This document shows positions 1 to 11,939 of a stretch of 50,067 bases of DNA, one piece after another. How positions within the stretch are numbered: the first letter of the stretch is position 1; every line of letters begins with the position of its first letter. Position numbers and translations under genes: made by a program. The stretch comes from Clavulina sp. PMI_390 (lineage: Eukaryota > Basidiomycota > Agaricomycetes > Cantharellales > Hydnaceae), in assembly GCA_015039315.1 (NCBI GenBank), contig WIDE01000033.1, positions 314,493 to 364,559 on the forward strand. Direction: 5' to 3'. The notes under the pieces were generated by a model. It did not search any database, was not told the origin of the DNA, and saw only the letters and a list, made by a program, of their open reading frames with translations.

Positions 1-1091
1 GACTTCAACTAAGAACACCAAAGTGTGAAACGGGGGACAACGAATTCAGGAGTTGGGGAGTGGGCAGCAACGACGACGAGAGAAAATGGAATGGGGGCTG
101 ACAAAAAGGGACAGGGACAGCAGCAGTTCAATCACGAGTTCGACGACGTAGGACAGATGGGAGTGGTTCATGGTACACACTGGAAGAAGGGGGGAAAATG
201 GGAAGAATGGAATTGTGAAGGGAATACGAGGGGATTTATCCTTTCGGCAGACATACATCAACTACAGGACAGTCTTCCACAAGTACCCCGGCGCCCTCTC
301 TTCGGCTAGGATCAGCAGAAGAGGAATGAATAAAACATGACAGGACATCAGGAGCATGCATCATATGGGGTCGTGGGCAGTCGTAGGAAGATCGTGGATG
401 GAGGAAGAGATGCTGAGAGCAGAAAGGAAAGGAGACGGACAGCGAGGTAGAGAGGGAGAATGGGCGCGACCGGAATTCAGTATGGTCGCGTAATAAATAA
501 TCAGAATAAGAAAAGTCACGGCGCACGGAAGGGAGGGCGATGGAAAAAGACTCTAGCAATGGGCGCAGACTACCATACAACATGGCAGACCAGAAGCAAA
601 GAAATGGAGAACAGGTGAGAGCGTCCGTTGTGATGACTTTTCATCATATTGTTTGGGGGAGGGGGTGCAGTAACGATAGGCGAGGTTCGCGCGCCACAGG
701 CCTTCGCGAATGATCAGCACAAGATCAGAGCAAGAGACAGTAGCGCAAGCGCGGATGGAAAGTCGCCAGGTACGTAGCCAATTGACCTCACTGAGGACAG
801 TAGCATACGAACCGAGTGAGACAAGCGAGACATTCATCCGATGACCCCAATACGATTACACACCCCACTCGGCCATTCCTCACGCTGAGGAACGGCCAAC
901 AGTTAACCCTTACCAAGATACACCGAGGGCGCGGAGACTCTGGAGCCTCCGCGTTGCCATTTCAGGACGGGGTGGGGAAGGCGGTTGGGAGGTTAGGAAG
1001 AAGGGGAAGAGGAAAAGCAAACGCGGCGCACGCATTCGCTTCATTGATGGAAACCGCCAACCCCGCGGGCGTTCCTACAAAAGCCATTGGC
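1..1091. other. 3' flank of the casein kinase gene, no gene seen
   Basis: I see no supported gene here. The stretch lies downstream of the minus-strand casein kinase gene and should hold its 3' UTR and terminator. Open frames on both strands are short, lack recognisable motifs and are not joined by convincing splice sites. The long plus-strand frame that begins near 816 and runs across the kinase C-terminal exon is an antisense shadow of that exon. Confidence 0.5.
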
Positions 1092-2407
1092 TTAGTAGTA
1101 GCCTCCTTGGTCGCGGTCGCGGCGGGTCGTGGGCTGCGGCGGCTGTTGAGTGCGGGTCGCGCTACGCAGGATGCGGTCAGAGGTCTTGAGCTCCTCCTCC
1201 TCAACCTTGCGAGGCTTGGGGACGGAGCCACGGCCATCATCCTGGGCGGCAGGGGCAGCCTGGGGACGGGACACAAGGCTCCAGTCGAAGACGTAATCGT
1301 ACTGGTAGCCCTCACGGATGAAGAGATCACGGAAGAGCTTGCGGAGGTACGAGTAGTCAGGCTTGTCATCGAAGCGAAGAGCACGGCAATAGTTGAGGAA
1401 GATGCCAAACTCGTTGGGGAAGCCTCGGCAAAGGAGGTCGGTGGGAGTGGTCATCTTCTTCTCCATGATGCGGTCGTACTTCTGCTTCTTGGTTGCAGCT
1501 TTGAGACCTTGCCAGGGCAAGGCACCACGCAGGAAGTACATGAGCACGTAGGCGAGAGACTCGAGGTCATCACGGCGAGCTTGTTCTACACGGGGAATGT
1601 TGGGTCAGAACAACATCGATTCGGGACAATCAAATGATGCACTTACCGACGCCAAGATGGGTGTTGATGGAGGTGTAACGAGCAGTACCAGTGAGGTTCT
1701 TGTTCTCCCTGTAGGGGATGTGAAGATGGGTCTTGGGGTCACGGTACTTCTTGGCGAGACCAAAGTCAATGACGTTGACTTGGTTGCCGCGCTTGCCGAT
1801 GCCCATGAGGAAGTTGTCGGGCTTGATATCGCGATGAATGAAGTTACGCGAGTGGATGTACTCGATGCGGGAGATCTATGAAAAGGGTGAGATAGTTTTG
1901 CTCGTCAGTCACGCCGCGAACAAGGGGGCAGGGCGATGCATGGCCCAAGCAAACCATGCGAACATGATCGCCAGGGGTTTAAGGGGAATAAACGTACGAG
2001 CTGGTCGGCAAGGAGCAGGACAGTCTTCAGGCTGAACTTGCGGTTGCAAAAGTTGAAAAGGTCCTCAAGACTGGGGCCGAGGAGGTCGAGGACCATGGCG
2101 TTGTAGTCGCACTCGGTGCCGAACCATCGCACAAAGGGGACGCCAACGCCGCCCGCAAGGGTCTTGTAGACCTTGCTCTCGTACTCGAGCTGAGGGTGCT
2201 TGGCCTTAACGGACTCAAGCTTGATAGCAACTTCTTCACCCGAGATGATGTTCACGCCGAGATAGATGTCACCTGGAGGGAAGAGGGTTGGCAACGTGTT
2301 GTCGTCAGTGCATCGCCCAAACACCGAATCAAATGGTTCGACATACCGAAGCTACCAGAGCCGATCTTCTTGCCTAAGCGGTACTTGCCACCGACGCGAA
2401 GATCCAT
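1092..2407 (-). CDS. HRR25: Casein kinase 1, Hrr25/Hhp1 (CK1 delta/epsilon) type
   Basis: A serine/threonine kinase of 352 residues. Exons on the minus strand are 2407-2347, 2272-1998, 1875-1647 and 1585-1092; all three introns are GT-AG and phases match. The protein starts [20 protein letters not shown]. The glycine loop is GSGSFG, the beta3 lysine is K38, the catalytic loop is HRDIKPDNF with D128, and the Mg-binding DFG is at 149-151. These are the same positions as in animal CK1 delta. The CK1-specific segment [14 protein letters not shown] follows, with TSIN where most CK1s have ASIN. The C-terminal tail is short and rich in Arg, Gln and Pro, close to the length of S. pombe Hhp1 and shorter than yeast Hrr25. 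Family knowledge links this kinase to DNA repair, vesicle traffic, circadian-type signalling and meiosis; the specific role here is inference. Confidence 0.95.
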
Positions 2408-5127
2408 TGGTTTCTGCTGAGGTTCTGACGTGGCTGGTTATAGAGTGGCTGAAAGGGGAACAAGTAGAAGGGGGGGCAAGGTTAGTACGCCTTTCAAAAG
2501 CGTAAGAGGATGGCGAAAATGGAAAGGGGATATGACGGAGCGAGACGCCAATGTGCAAGGAGGATAGCCTTATATGTTCGGCAGAGTAACATAGCAAAGC
2601 GCGGCCCTCAAGCTTATGGTGAGTCAAGGGAGCGGTTGCCGCGAGGCAGATCAAAACACCTGGCCAGGCCATATGGCTGATGAAGACCGCAGATAGCACC
2701 AGGCGGAAGATATTTAGCTTCTTGGATTGTCTGATGCCGACTTGGATAAATGTTTTGAGTGGCTGACGGCCACCCGCAACATCGGCCGTTGTTGACGTCG
2801 CTTCGGACGTTCCGCAGGCCGCGAAGCTCATCCCGTCTCGCTCCATCTAGCTCCCCTACTAGCAGGCCAACACACTTACTTGAAATGGATATGGGGCTCC
2901 TAAACGGAGAGACAGTGAAGAGGAAAGGGGAAATAGGTTTTGGTGGGTGGTGGTGGGTGCGAAAGTGTTCGTTGATGAAGGGATGGCCTTTAGGCAAACT
3001 CCGCGGCCAACCCTGAACCCTTTTCTTCATTGCCTCGTTTTGCATCCCTCACAGCCTCCGGCGAACAAATTTTTGGTATCCGCGCATCACTTTGCGTCTT
3101 ATCTTATTTTCCAGATATTTTCTTTTATCCTTGCCACCTGTCATGGCTGCCATTTGGCTGACGCGTTGCCGTTTGCCAACTGTTTCGCACACCCCATTCA
3201 CTGACCCTGACATGCTAGCGCCTTGTCAGCTTTTTGCTTTTGAAGATCATACATAATGATCCGAACTGTGTGGGGCAACGCGTAGAAGCTCGCTTTGCAC
3301 ATGTGCCTGGCGAGGCGTATCTCTCGTTGAAAGGTCAATCAAACATAAGCCTTCAGGGCAAGCAGGGGGTGGCTGTTTGCCTCATGGCCAACAGCGTCGC
3401 CATCGATCATCGATCGTCGTCCTTTTCTTCCTGCACTACGTCCGTGGTCGGTGATCGGGACGTCGATAACCGTTGTGTGCTTTTTTAGCCCGCTGATGCA
3501 AATTGTGTTTATGTGCTCGTTCGCAGGGCGGGTCAGCCGCTCGCTCCGTCCGATGAATGTCCCATCATCAATTCTCCGGAAATATGCCCATTTGCGCAGT
3601 GACCCCTTAACATGTCAGCCAGCGTCTCTGTGCCTGCCTGCAGCGTCAACTTTCTTCTCGCGTTATCTATGACCATCATCTCTGGGGGGTAGCCAATCGC
3701 CTTTATCTCCGAAATTTAAAATGCATATTTGTAACATAAACTCAAGGCTGCCATCTCAGCCTCAACCCTTGGTCCCAGACGAACCGAAATAATCCGAGAA
3801 TCCTGCTTTTGACTACCTGCTCGCATGAGAGAGTCAGATGACGCCACGCACCCATATAAGCATGCGTTTGTTCCCAAGAGCTTCACTCTGGGTTCATGCT
3901 CTCTTCTGACCCACCTGCCTTCATTTCCCGACAATGCGGGGAAAGCAACGCCCATACCCGTTAATGCGTTCTGTTCGCCGGACCTCTCTCACTCAGCGTG
4001 CTTCTCCTCCACAACACCGTTCTCTAAGCAATCGATCATGCGAGGCCGATGGAGCTGGGCGCTTCTCACTCACTCACTCCATTGACAACTACTCCGCAAA
4101 TACCGACAGTTGATTATATGATTACAGCATATGATATGAAAGCTCGACTGGATTATCGAACCGTCCGCCTGATCTCCCCGCCCAAATGGAAACTCCGGCG
4201 AGGAGCGAGCGGCTCTGGATCTGTACATAAAACCAACACATCATCCGACACTCCGACGTCATTTCTTGGACCCACAGCAATCTAGACCCTGATCAACAGG
4301 GTTCGTGCAAAACGTACCATACCAGTCAACATCATCGGCTTCATCATCCCCGTCGCTATTGCCGCTTCCCCTCACCGCGTCCATATCATCATTTCGGGTC
4401 CGCACAAAAATCAGACTGTCAGTCAAGCCTCGTTGCAGTGGAGACTCGGGAAGTGCGGCGCTAACTCCAATCAAATCGAAGCAGCAGCAAGTCCAGGATC
4501 CAGGACCCTCGCTCAAAGAGGTAATTCCCGCATTTGCATCACGACCTGTCCACAATCCCCGATACCTGGCTTTGGGAGTGTCTTATGTCTTCGGTTCCGA
4601 TTTGTCGCGAGGTGCCCAATCCTTGGTATCTCCGGTAACCACAGCAATGGTTGGGCACAGATCTGGTTTGGTTGGATATAACAATATTATTTTTATCTAC
4701 GACGATGCGTCTAAGGCTACAAGGTGTATATAAAGCATTCCAACAATGCAATGCATCATTCAACCACTCTCTTCCATCCACGATATGACAAAACATATGG
4801 CAGCGCAAGAGACCACACACAAGAACCAGGATATCCAAGACAAGAAAAACACCAAACACAATTAGTTTGTGGGGAGGAGGAAAGTAAGAATAGCAAGTAA
4901 CGCGAATGCGGTTGTGAGGATGTAGTCCATGTGCAGGAGTAAGGTGGCTCGAAGGGAGTGATTAGGGGTAAATGAGTGTGCAGTCAAGGAGAGAATCCAC
5001 AAGAAGACAAAAAAGAAGTAAGGCTACAGGTGTTCAGGGCAAATAAATCCAATGCAGAAACGACAACATGTTGAGTGTGGAGTTGGAGAATTTTCGAGAA
5101 TGGAGGTCGGAGCCCGAAACGAGTCTA
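2408..5127. other. Intergenic region between two minus-strand genes
   Basis: This 2.7 kb should carry the casein kinase promoter and 5' UTR at its left and the 3' UTR of the membrane-protein gene at its right. I found no convincing gene. The plus-strand frame at 4305-4733 (Ser-rich, 142 codons, GTG start) and the antisense frame at 4259-4555 overlap each other; neither has a recognised motif or an ATG-initiated, spliced model I would defend. Confidence 0.45.
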
Positions 5128-6132
5128 TTAGACCATATTGTCGGTGTTCCTCTTCGTGGTGAGCATGCTGAACTGCGAAAGCTCAACGCTCTGGCCGCCG
5201 CCACCGATTGAGCTCTTGCCTGATGACCCAGAGTCGGAGCGATCACGGTGGGTCTCAGTCATCATTGACACGCTAACGCCCCCGTTGGAGGTCGTTGCCT
5301 GCATCGGCGAAGAGCCTTTGATGTTGGTCGTGCGCACAATCGAGGGGAGAGGGAAGTTGATGGGGGACCTGGGACGAGCAGCGTTGAACGCGACCGAGTT
5401 GGCCTTGGGGGCTTCGGCACCAGCGGCGTATGGGGGAGGAGCAGGGGCGGAACGAGTGTTAGCGGGGAGCTGCACCTTGAGAGGGGTGTACGGCGACACA
5501 AGCGGGAGCAGGGGCAGGCCTTTGCCTTCAGCGCTCAAGCGAGGCTTATTAACAGAGACATTGGACTCGGTGAACCCTGAAGCGCCAGCACCCGCAGTGC
5601 TGAGGCCGCCAAACTCGGTTGTCGCCGTGGTCGTGGTCGCGCCGTGCCCATTCTTGCTACGGCCTCGTGGGCTGAAGCTGATGAGATGCTTGACCTGGCT
5701 GCGGATGGATGAAGCCACTTGGGAGAAGGTGAATCCACGTTCGACTTCGTCCACACGGAAGGGAGAAGCCATGAGGCCGGAGCGACCCTTGATGTGGAGG
5801 CGACGCAGGAGATAGATGTGGTAAGGAAGGATAGTAATAAGGAGTAGGATGACCATGGCGGCAGAGAAATAGTCGACGGCAGTTGAGCCCTCAGGGAACA
5901 TAGACCGAGCCGTAAGAGGTGTCGAAGACTGATATAGAGAACAATCTTGTCAACTTTTCCTAATATCAAAATGAAGGATATAGAAAGCACTCACGAAGAT
6001 TTCTGGAGCCAACAGCTCCCTCCGCACAGCGGAAGAGAGACCCATGACTAGTGAGAGAACATGGTCAGCACAAGAGCAGAGGCCGGAACAAAGCTAGCAC
6101 TTACGGGGAACGGAATGAGGGATCGAAGACAT
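5128..6132 (-). CDS. Small single-pass membrane protein, unknown function
   Basis: I do not recognise the family. Exons are 6132-6105, 6047-5995 and 5928-5128, joined by two GT-AG introns with matching phases, giving 293 residues. The first exon encodes only MSSIPHSVP plus one base. One hydrophobic stretch, VILLLITILPYHIYLL, lies at about residues 48-65, followed by basic residues (RRLHIKGR), which suggests a membrane anchor with a cytosolic C-terminus. The remaining 220 residues are low in complexity and rich in Ser, Pro, Ala and Gly, with probable disorder. There is no catalytic motif. An alternative start is the Met at 6045, but the upstream exon joins it in frame. Confidence is good that this is a gene and low for any role. 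Confidence 0.75.
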
Positions 6133-9100
6133 GGAGCGCGCAAAAGGTTTGGGTGGACTGAAAATGAGTTTCTTTTATAAAGGATATGCGACAGGAGACT
6201 CGTCGATGGCGACGCCTGCTCAACCAAACGAATTAGTACGAGAAGCAAGCAATGCATAGGCACAGCATCGAGACGCTTCGTACCTATGGCACTCAAGTTG
6301 TCAGGTGGATGAACGAAGAAAAGCAACGGCTTATACACAAGGGCACAAGGAAGAGAGGAGGGGCTGCGCAGAGGTGGAGCTGGTGCACGAGGGAGAAAAG
6401 CCACTGAGCGATATGCTCCAGCTATAAACCACGGCAGAGCATACAGTAGGTTTCTGCCAGAGTGGTCATCGGCTTGGGAGAACGGAACTAGTTGCCTCAG
6501 AAAGGCCAAAACCCCTTCGTTCAGTTCGGAGAATAGGCCAAAGTCCGGACGATTCAAACGATGCCTTTCTGCCTACGATAAAGGGAGCGCCCTGTATTTC
6601 AATTCATCCCCTGTCCGGATAATGAATGGTACGAGGCGGAATCTTGCTCTCGAATCTGTCAAGAATTGTGAGAAGTGTCTTGCAACAAAGGCGGATTCAC
6701 GAACATTGTTCGCCTCCCACCTGCCTTTTTCGCTCTGTTCGCACTGGCGTGCAGGAGTTGTCGCCACATGGGCCGATGCTAGCCAGACAAAGAGCTGGCG
6801 ATCCGGACCTAGGGGACAGTGGCTGGCTCCTTCAAAGATACCGATTCCACGCTTTCCTGTTGGACGACTGGAGAAACATAGTATTCCCACGCTGGTCCCA
6901 GATCCCACTACTTCCTTGCCTTGTCGAGTTACCTTACAATGTTGACAGCATGAAAGGGCTCGAAGACTGCGATCCTTATCAGTTGAAATGCGCCGCACAA
7001 AAAATACTCTGTGCATCGAAGATCTCACTGGATCGGCACTGGTTAAAACTGTAGTGAAGGACGCCTTTCTTCTCAGTAACCTCGCCTCCTTTCTTTGAGC
7101 CAAAGGGAAGGCAAATAGCTCTCACACTGACCCGTGGGAGACTTGCTCCTGTTGACCGGACAGGATCCAATCGGAAGGCGGCAATGTTGGCTGCCGTCGC
7201 CGCAGTCACCTCGAGCTCAACTATGGGACCAGATCACAAGGCTGAAAGGGAAGCAAACAAGTACCGCCGATGCTCCACGAAAGCTCTAGTTTGAGGCGAT
7301 ATATTGTGAGCTAAAGCTGTGGCCCAGAGTCCCTTCGTGGTGCTAGCAATGCTCAGTTGAGCGCTGTTACCATACGCAATCGGTTGGCACCATAGACATT
7401 CAGCGTTGCTTCCGAACCGGGACCTGCGGCTGCCAGAATATGTAGAAGATCCCCGAGGTGCCGCCTGCTGTATCCTGGGCTGTACCTGGAGACTAGCGGC
7501 AACCCAGCCAGTTTGCAGTCAGTGTAATCCCGCTAGACCAAATAGTGTGGTAAGCGTGACAACACATCAATTTCTACTTGGTTCATGCCTTGACGCGAGA
7601 CCCCTCCCATCCCGTTCAAGCTATTCGTCACCGGACAGATACTCTTGGCCGAGTCAATGTTCAGGGTAGGGTGGCATACTACTTGACCAGAGAGAGGCAC
7701 CCCACCAGCGCCTAGTGAAACTCCGCTTGTGATAGGATGCTTGCACGGTCCAATATCGCAAGCAATTGACAATACTTCGATCATCGGGCAACGGGATCGG
7801 GCTAATTTGATTAATTTTTTTGTATTTGGGTGAACCGTTTCGGTAAAAATTCTTTTACACTCTCGGACAACGCGTCTCTTGTTGATGTGTTTTTCTGGGG
7901 TCAGCCTCGACAAGAACAATATTTGCAGCGTTTCTCACGCCGTTGGATCTCTCAGCCACTATCTTCCAAGTCTCTCGCGGATAGTTTGTCTCCACCCCTG
8001 ATTGGCAGTGAATTCTATCCCTTTTTTCATGACGTGTTAGACACAGCACCCTACAGTGTGTTATTTCCTCGTGTTTCCTGGTTCCTGCCGAGTGTATGCC
8101 GAGACAGAGCCACTTAGCAAAACTTTGACCTGACCACGTTTCCCCCCGCCCCACCCCCAGTTCCGAACCTCGCTTAATGTGGGACCACTCATGAAGGTGA
8201 GTATTTTGTCACATTGCCATACGACGCTGTCGTCTTGTCATGATTCCATAATGCTATGATGAATGAACACCGTCCTCCTGGTATATCGATTCCTTCCATT
8301 TTTATCTTCCTTCTCCGGCTGCCCTCAGTCCGTTTAGCCCGATTGGGTCTTACCCCTCCCGCGGTTGCTCCATATTATTAGAGCTGCACACTCTCACACC
8401 TCCAGAGCGAATCTTGCTTGCTCCATCGTCCCCATGAGAAATCATTTGCAGGTTATCGAGTTCATCGAGGCTGTGGAATGGGAACATCTTACACTAGGGG
8501 TTGGCGTTCAATGCGAGATCCAGACGGCCGTTACCATGAGAGTCGCGTGGAACGCCAACCACTCATGGGTTCCCTAGTGGATCTCAACGAGATGGAAGTT
8601 ATGCGCATCTAGTCGCAGTGTTGATCTGATTCTCATGTGCGGGCAGATGCAGTGCCATTCCCGCTGGGAAGCGCACTGACTCCGTACGCAATTAGCAGCG
8701 ACTCCTTTTGCAGGTTTTGGAGACGACTCCTATCCCTTGTCATGCGCTTTCTTTGTATAGAGTTACGTGTAATGCATCGAAAATCCGTCGTAGAAGGTTG
8801 GACGAGCAGGTGCCCCACCATTCCAGTGGCTCCGATTGCCGCCATGCCTCTGGAATCCATGACCGTTCAAAGCCACATCTGGGGAGCACCTGACACAGAA
8901 GCTTGCTTGGACCTGAGCATTCAAATGGAATGTATAATCCACCAACCATAAGCCTCGTAATCGCGCGCTCGATCTCATGATCTCCCGATTTTCCGGACCC
9001 GTTCCGGTAAAGTGCATAGTATTTTCGAGGGGGAACTTCAATATCCGACGACTGGGGTCATCGTAATCAGTAAGGACCTCCCCCATCCGAACTGCTCCCT

Positions 9101-9890
9101 CAATACCACTGAATTCAGTCCTCCCTCTCTTGCCACTCAGTCTCCCATCCACGCGCTGTACACGAGCACTGAACAAACGCTGTGCTGTGGCTCCACGGTT
9201 GTAGAATTAGTTGAAGATTGTTACCTCCCCGTATCACGCAATTCACTCCGGTTGCAAATGAATCGCGTCCAGTGCCACAAAGATCCCAGCTGATCCTCCG
9301 TTTCAACTCCCTGGTCTTGTCACCCTATCTGCATTTCTGGTGCGATGTCTGCCCTGCAGGGCATAGTGTTGATCACGACGCTTCCCTGGGTTCTGGACCC
9401 ACAGAGGCTTCCCGATCCGTCGATGGATCGGTTGACTCCGAGGCGCCCAATTTCCCCGTTAGCAATTAGCAATTCACCCAGGCGGCTTCAAGAGAATCAA
9501 GCGCGCAGGCGAAAGGCGAAGCCATTGGCAAATCTGGGAAGATTCAGATAAAATGGGGCCACGTTTCCTGATGATTGCAGCACAAAAGACAAAAGGTTAT
9601 GCTAAAAAAATATGGTACAATGAGGACAACCCGATATCAGGGATACTGAAAATGCGCGACAGGGAGGAGGTTTTTCATCGCGGGTGAAAAATAATATTAG
9701 AACAACCAGAAAACTGGAGATTTCACTCAGCGTCTCCTAGAGGATGGGAGGATGGGGAATCTGCAACGGATCGAGATGAAGGGTGGAATACAAAATGGCT
9801 GCAGAGTCATGGAGTCTATCCCAAATGGTGCCGAGGAAGCAAAAACTATTTGCCTAAAATTGATCCGACGCCTTCGCTCGATCCATTGGA
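6133..9890. other. Gene-poor 3.8 kb stretch
   Basis: No gene model could be supported. The frames present are short and none carries a motif I recognise. The most protein-like is a plus-strand frame ending at 7054, whose last 60 codons read like coding sequence (DDWRNIVFPRWSQIP and onward). A minus-strand frame near 7200-7440 also reads openly for about 80 codons. Both could be gene relics. The left edge should hold the promoter of the membrane-protein gene at 6132. Confidence 0.4.
8494..8577. repeat. Imperfect inverted repeat
   Basis: The arms GGTTGGCGTTC (8499-8509) and GAACGCCAACC (8550-8560) are perfect reverse complements of 11 nt separated by 40 nt. Outside them CTAGGG (8494-8499) and CCCTAG (8572-8577) also pair. 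It lies in a gene-poor region. It could be a hairpin or a degraded small repeat element; no target-site duplication was seen. Confidence 0.5.
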
Positions 9891-10869
9891 CTACGACTGT
9901 TGACTCGGGGTACCAACAGCCTTCATCGAGTTGGCAGGACGTCCTTTCGGACGAATCGTACTGGTTCCTGGTAGCCCTTGAACCGAACCTGCGCCACATT
10001 GCTTGCCATCTCGATGCCGCTGCAGACTCTCCGGACGAGTCAGGATCAGTCCACAGTCTGAGCAAGTGAGCTTGGTCACTGCATTGTTAGCAAAGGTAAT
10101 AGACCACCTGCGCAACTCTGGCAGCAAGATATTCACGGGCCTCTCGGCAGCAGGTCTCAACAGCCAGCCGATGAGGGTGTCAGCATCGGCACGCATTTCG
10201 TCGGTGGCGCGGTTGTTGTCAGACTATTTGGTTCCGAGGATCAGTTGGGTGACAGGAGCTTAGACATAATCTAGTACAAAAATCGCGCACCGCTCGTCTT
10301 TTCACTTTCAGAGCCATCATAGCAAGCCATAAAGAATCAGCTAGGGGGTCTAGGGGGTCATATCTCGCTATACTAAGCGCCAGTGGAGTAACATGACATT
10401 CTTCGACATGACGCTTAGAGAAGACGATGTTGCCCGAGGGCCCGCGCACGGGCGGTATCAGAGGGCAAACTGGGCACCCTGTCCGCACCCTGCTTTCATT
10501 CATATCCGTCTGCTTCCGCATTGTCCGCTGTAAACTCTCCATAAAGTCATCTGGGAGATATTGGAGGGAGACAGGGGGAGGGAGTACGGTTTTCTGACGG
10601 AAACGAATGTGAGGGGGTAGTGATGCTTGGTCGATTGAGCGTTCGATAGTAGAGGGTTGTTGCGGGATGGTGTAAGGCCGAGAAGCTTCGGGTGGTCGAC
10701 GTTGGATAGTGCGTGCGGGACGAGATGATGAGGGGGGAGGAGGGAGGTCATTGTTGATTGTGACAAAACTCGAAAGCTTCGAGGGAAGTGATTGAGATTG
10801 AGGCTCTGACGGTTTTCGGTATTGCTCGTCTTCCGACTCGTATTCGATATCCCCGTCGACCGCTGGCAT
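9891..10869 (-). CDS. Two-zinc-finger family protein, copy 1
   Basis: First of four tandem paralogues. Exons 10869-10291 and 10223-9891 are joined by a 67-nt GT-AG intron in phase 0, giving 303 residues. The first 100 residues are Ser/Pro-rich and probably disordered. A conserved helix motif LPDDFMESL (105-113) precedes finger A: C132-x2-C135, then SKRHVEECH with H154 and H159. Next comes a helical segment DSLWLAMMAL with W181 followed by basic residues KVKRR. Finger B is CSDC (C247, C250), LTRPES, H263 and C269, a C2HC arrangement. I infer a zinc-dependent nucleic-acid or protein binding role from the paired fingers; no known family name was recognised. Its order of motifs is the same in the three neighbours at 11.9-13.9, 14.8-15.6 and 17.0-17.5 kb. 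Confidence 0.8.
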
Positions 10870-11939
10870 GATGGGTCAGGAGCAAAAAAGGTGGAGATAG
10901 GATAGGAATCGGTCGAGGTAGAGGGGAAACGTCGAGCCGTCGGAAACAGGAAAGCGAAGGTGTGTGTTCACTTGGGGGGCTTTTATAGCTTTCATGACAG
11001 AGAGGAGCAATTCAGCGGTACTTCTTATGAAGCCACAATATAATATAGCACTGTGTGAGTGCACTTACGTGGAGATTGCGATCGGCGGGGTGGTGATATA
11101 TACAGTGGCTTCAGAAGCTAGACTCCAACGTTTGCGATACACCGATAACTGAATAGGATTGGAACAATAGCGAATACCGTCGCGATTGGATTTTTCGATG
11201 CTGTTTTGGTAGTATTTGGCTCTGGCCGGCAACCAGGGGCCCGTCCTTGTTCAGAGCCAAGCAGCCGCACAAACGCTACCGAGGCAACTGTTAGCCAGAA
11301 AATTCACGAGAAATGCGGGAAGGACGATGGAGTGGAAGAGATAAACAGCCTTCTGGTGGGGCTCGTCCTTACCGATTCGTTCAGTTATCAGTGATGTGGT
11401 CGCAATGTCTGAGGGTGGTCGAGAGGCCTAGGCGAGGGCTGGGCCCACTCCGCTCACGTAAACGTAGCTTCGGAACTGCGTCTTGGCTGGGTGGATGCCG
11501 CCACAAGGCAGAGTTAAAGGAGAGCGGCGCTTTTGCCCAACAGGCTCGATGAGTCCCGTTGGCAGGAGCCGTAAGATAGTCGTGACTGTGACGGGGATTG
11601 TCGATGAAGCCGGTTTCTACATTAGGAAATTCTGCTTATAAATACATCCCTGAGCAGTGGCTTCGTAACCCTCCTTGCGGCGCGAACCACACAGCTTTGG
11701 ATTCGACTCAGCTGATGGGATCAATTGGTATTCTACCACGTTCCATGGTGGTGCTGTGCCAAGTGCGAGTCATGGTCTCGTCCATCAGCCATGTTTTCCT
11801 TCGGCGCCTACGAAAAGGCAAAGCTGTGATCGTATTGGAAAACTGGCAAGTAGGACATGGCTGTACAACAATACATAATGACAGAAGACAAGAGCATGCT
11901 CTTTCGGGGGTATAAGCATAGAACATGATCCACATGGGT
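10870..11939. other. Spacer between zinc-finger copies 1 and 2
   Basis: This should hold the promoter of copy 1 and the 3' UTR of copy 2. No further gene is supported. A plus-strand stretch near 11695-11735 reads S-A-D-G-I-N-W, which resembles an Asp box, but it stands alone without a surrounding repeat domain. Confidence 0.4.

Noticed and set aside
816..1637. Long plus-strand open frame of 273 codons
   Set aside because: It lies antisense to the C-terminal exon of casein kinase 1 and its translation is low-complexity; it is a shadow of biased codon use on the other strand.
4259..4733. Overlapping open frames on both strands
   Set aside because: Each is open for about 100-140 codons, but they conflict, neither shows a motif, and the plus-strand one begins with GTG.
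5138..5815. Plus-strand open frame of 225 codons
   Set aside because: Antisense to the last exon of the membrane-protein gene, which has spliced upstream exons in phase and a hydrophobic segment.
11690..11740. Asp-box-like reading S-A-D-G-I-N-W on the plus strand
   Set aside because: A single motif without further repeats, signal peptide or splice-compatible exons; chance is more likely than a sialidase fragment.
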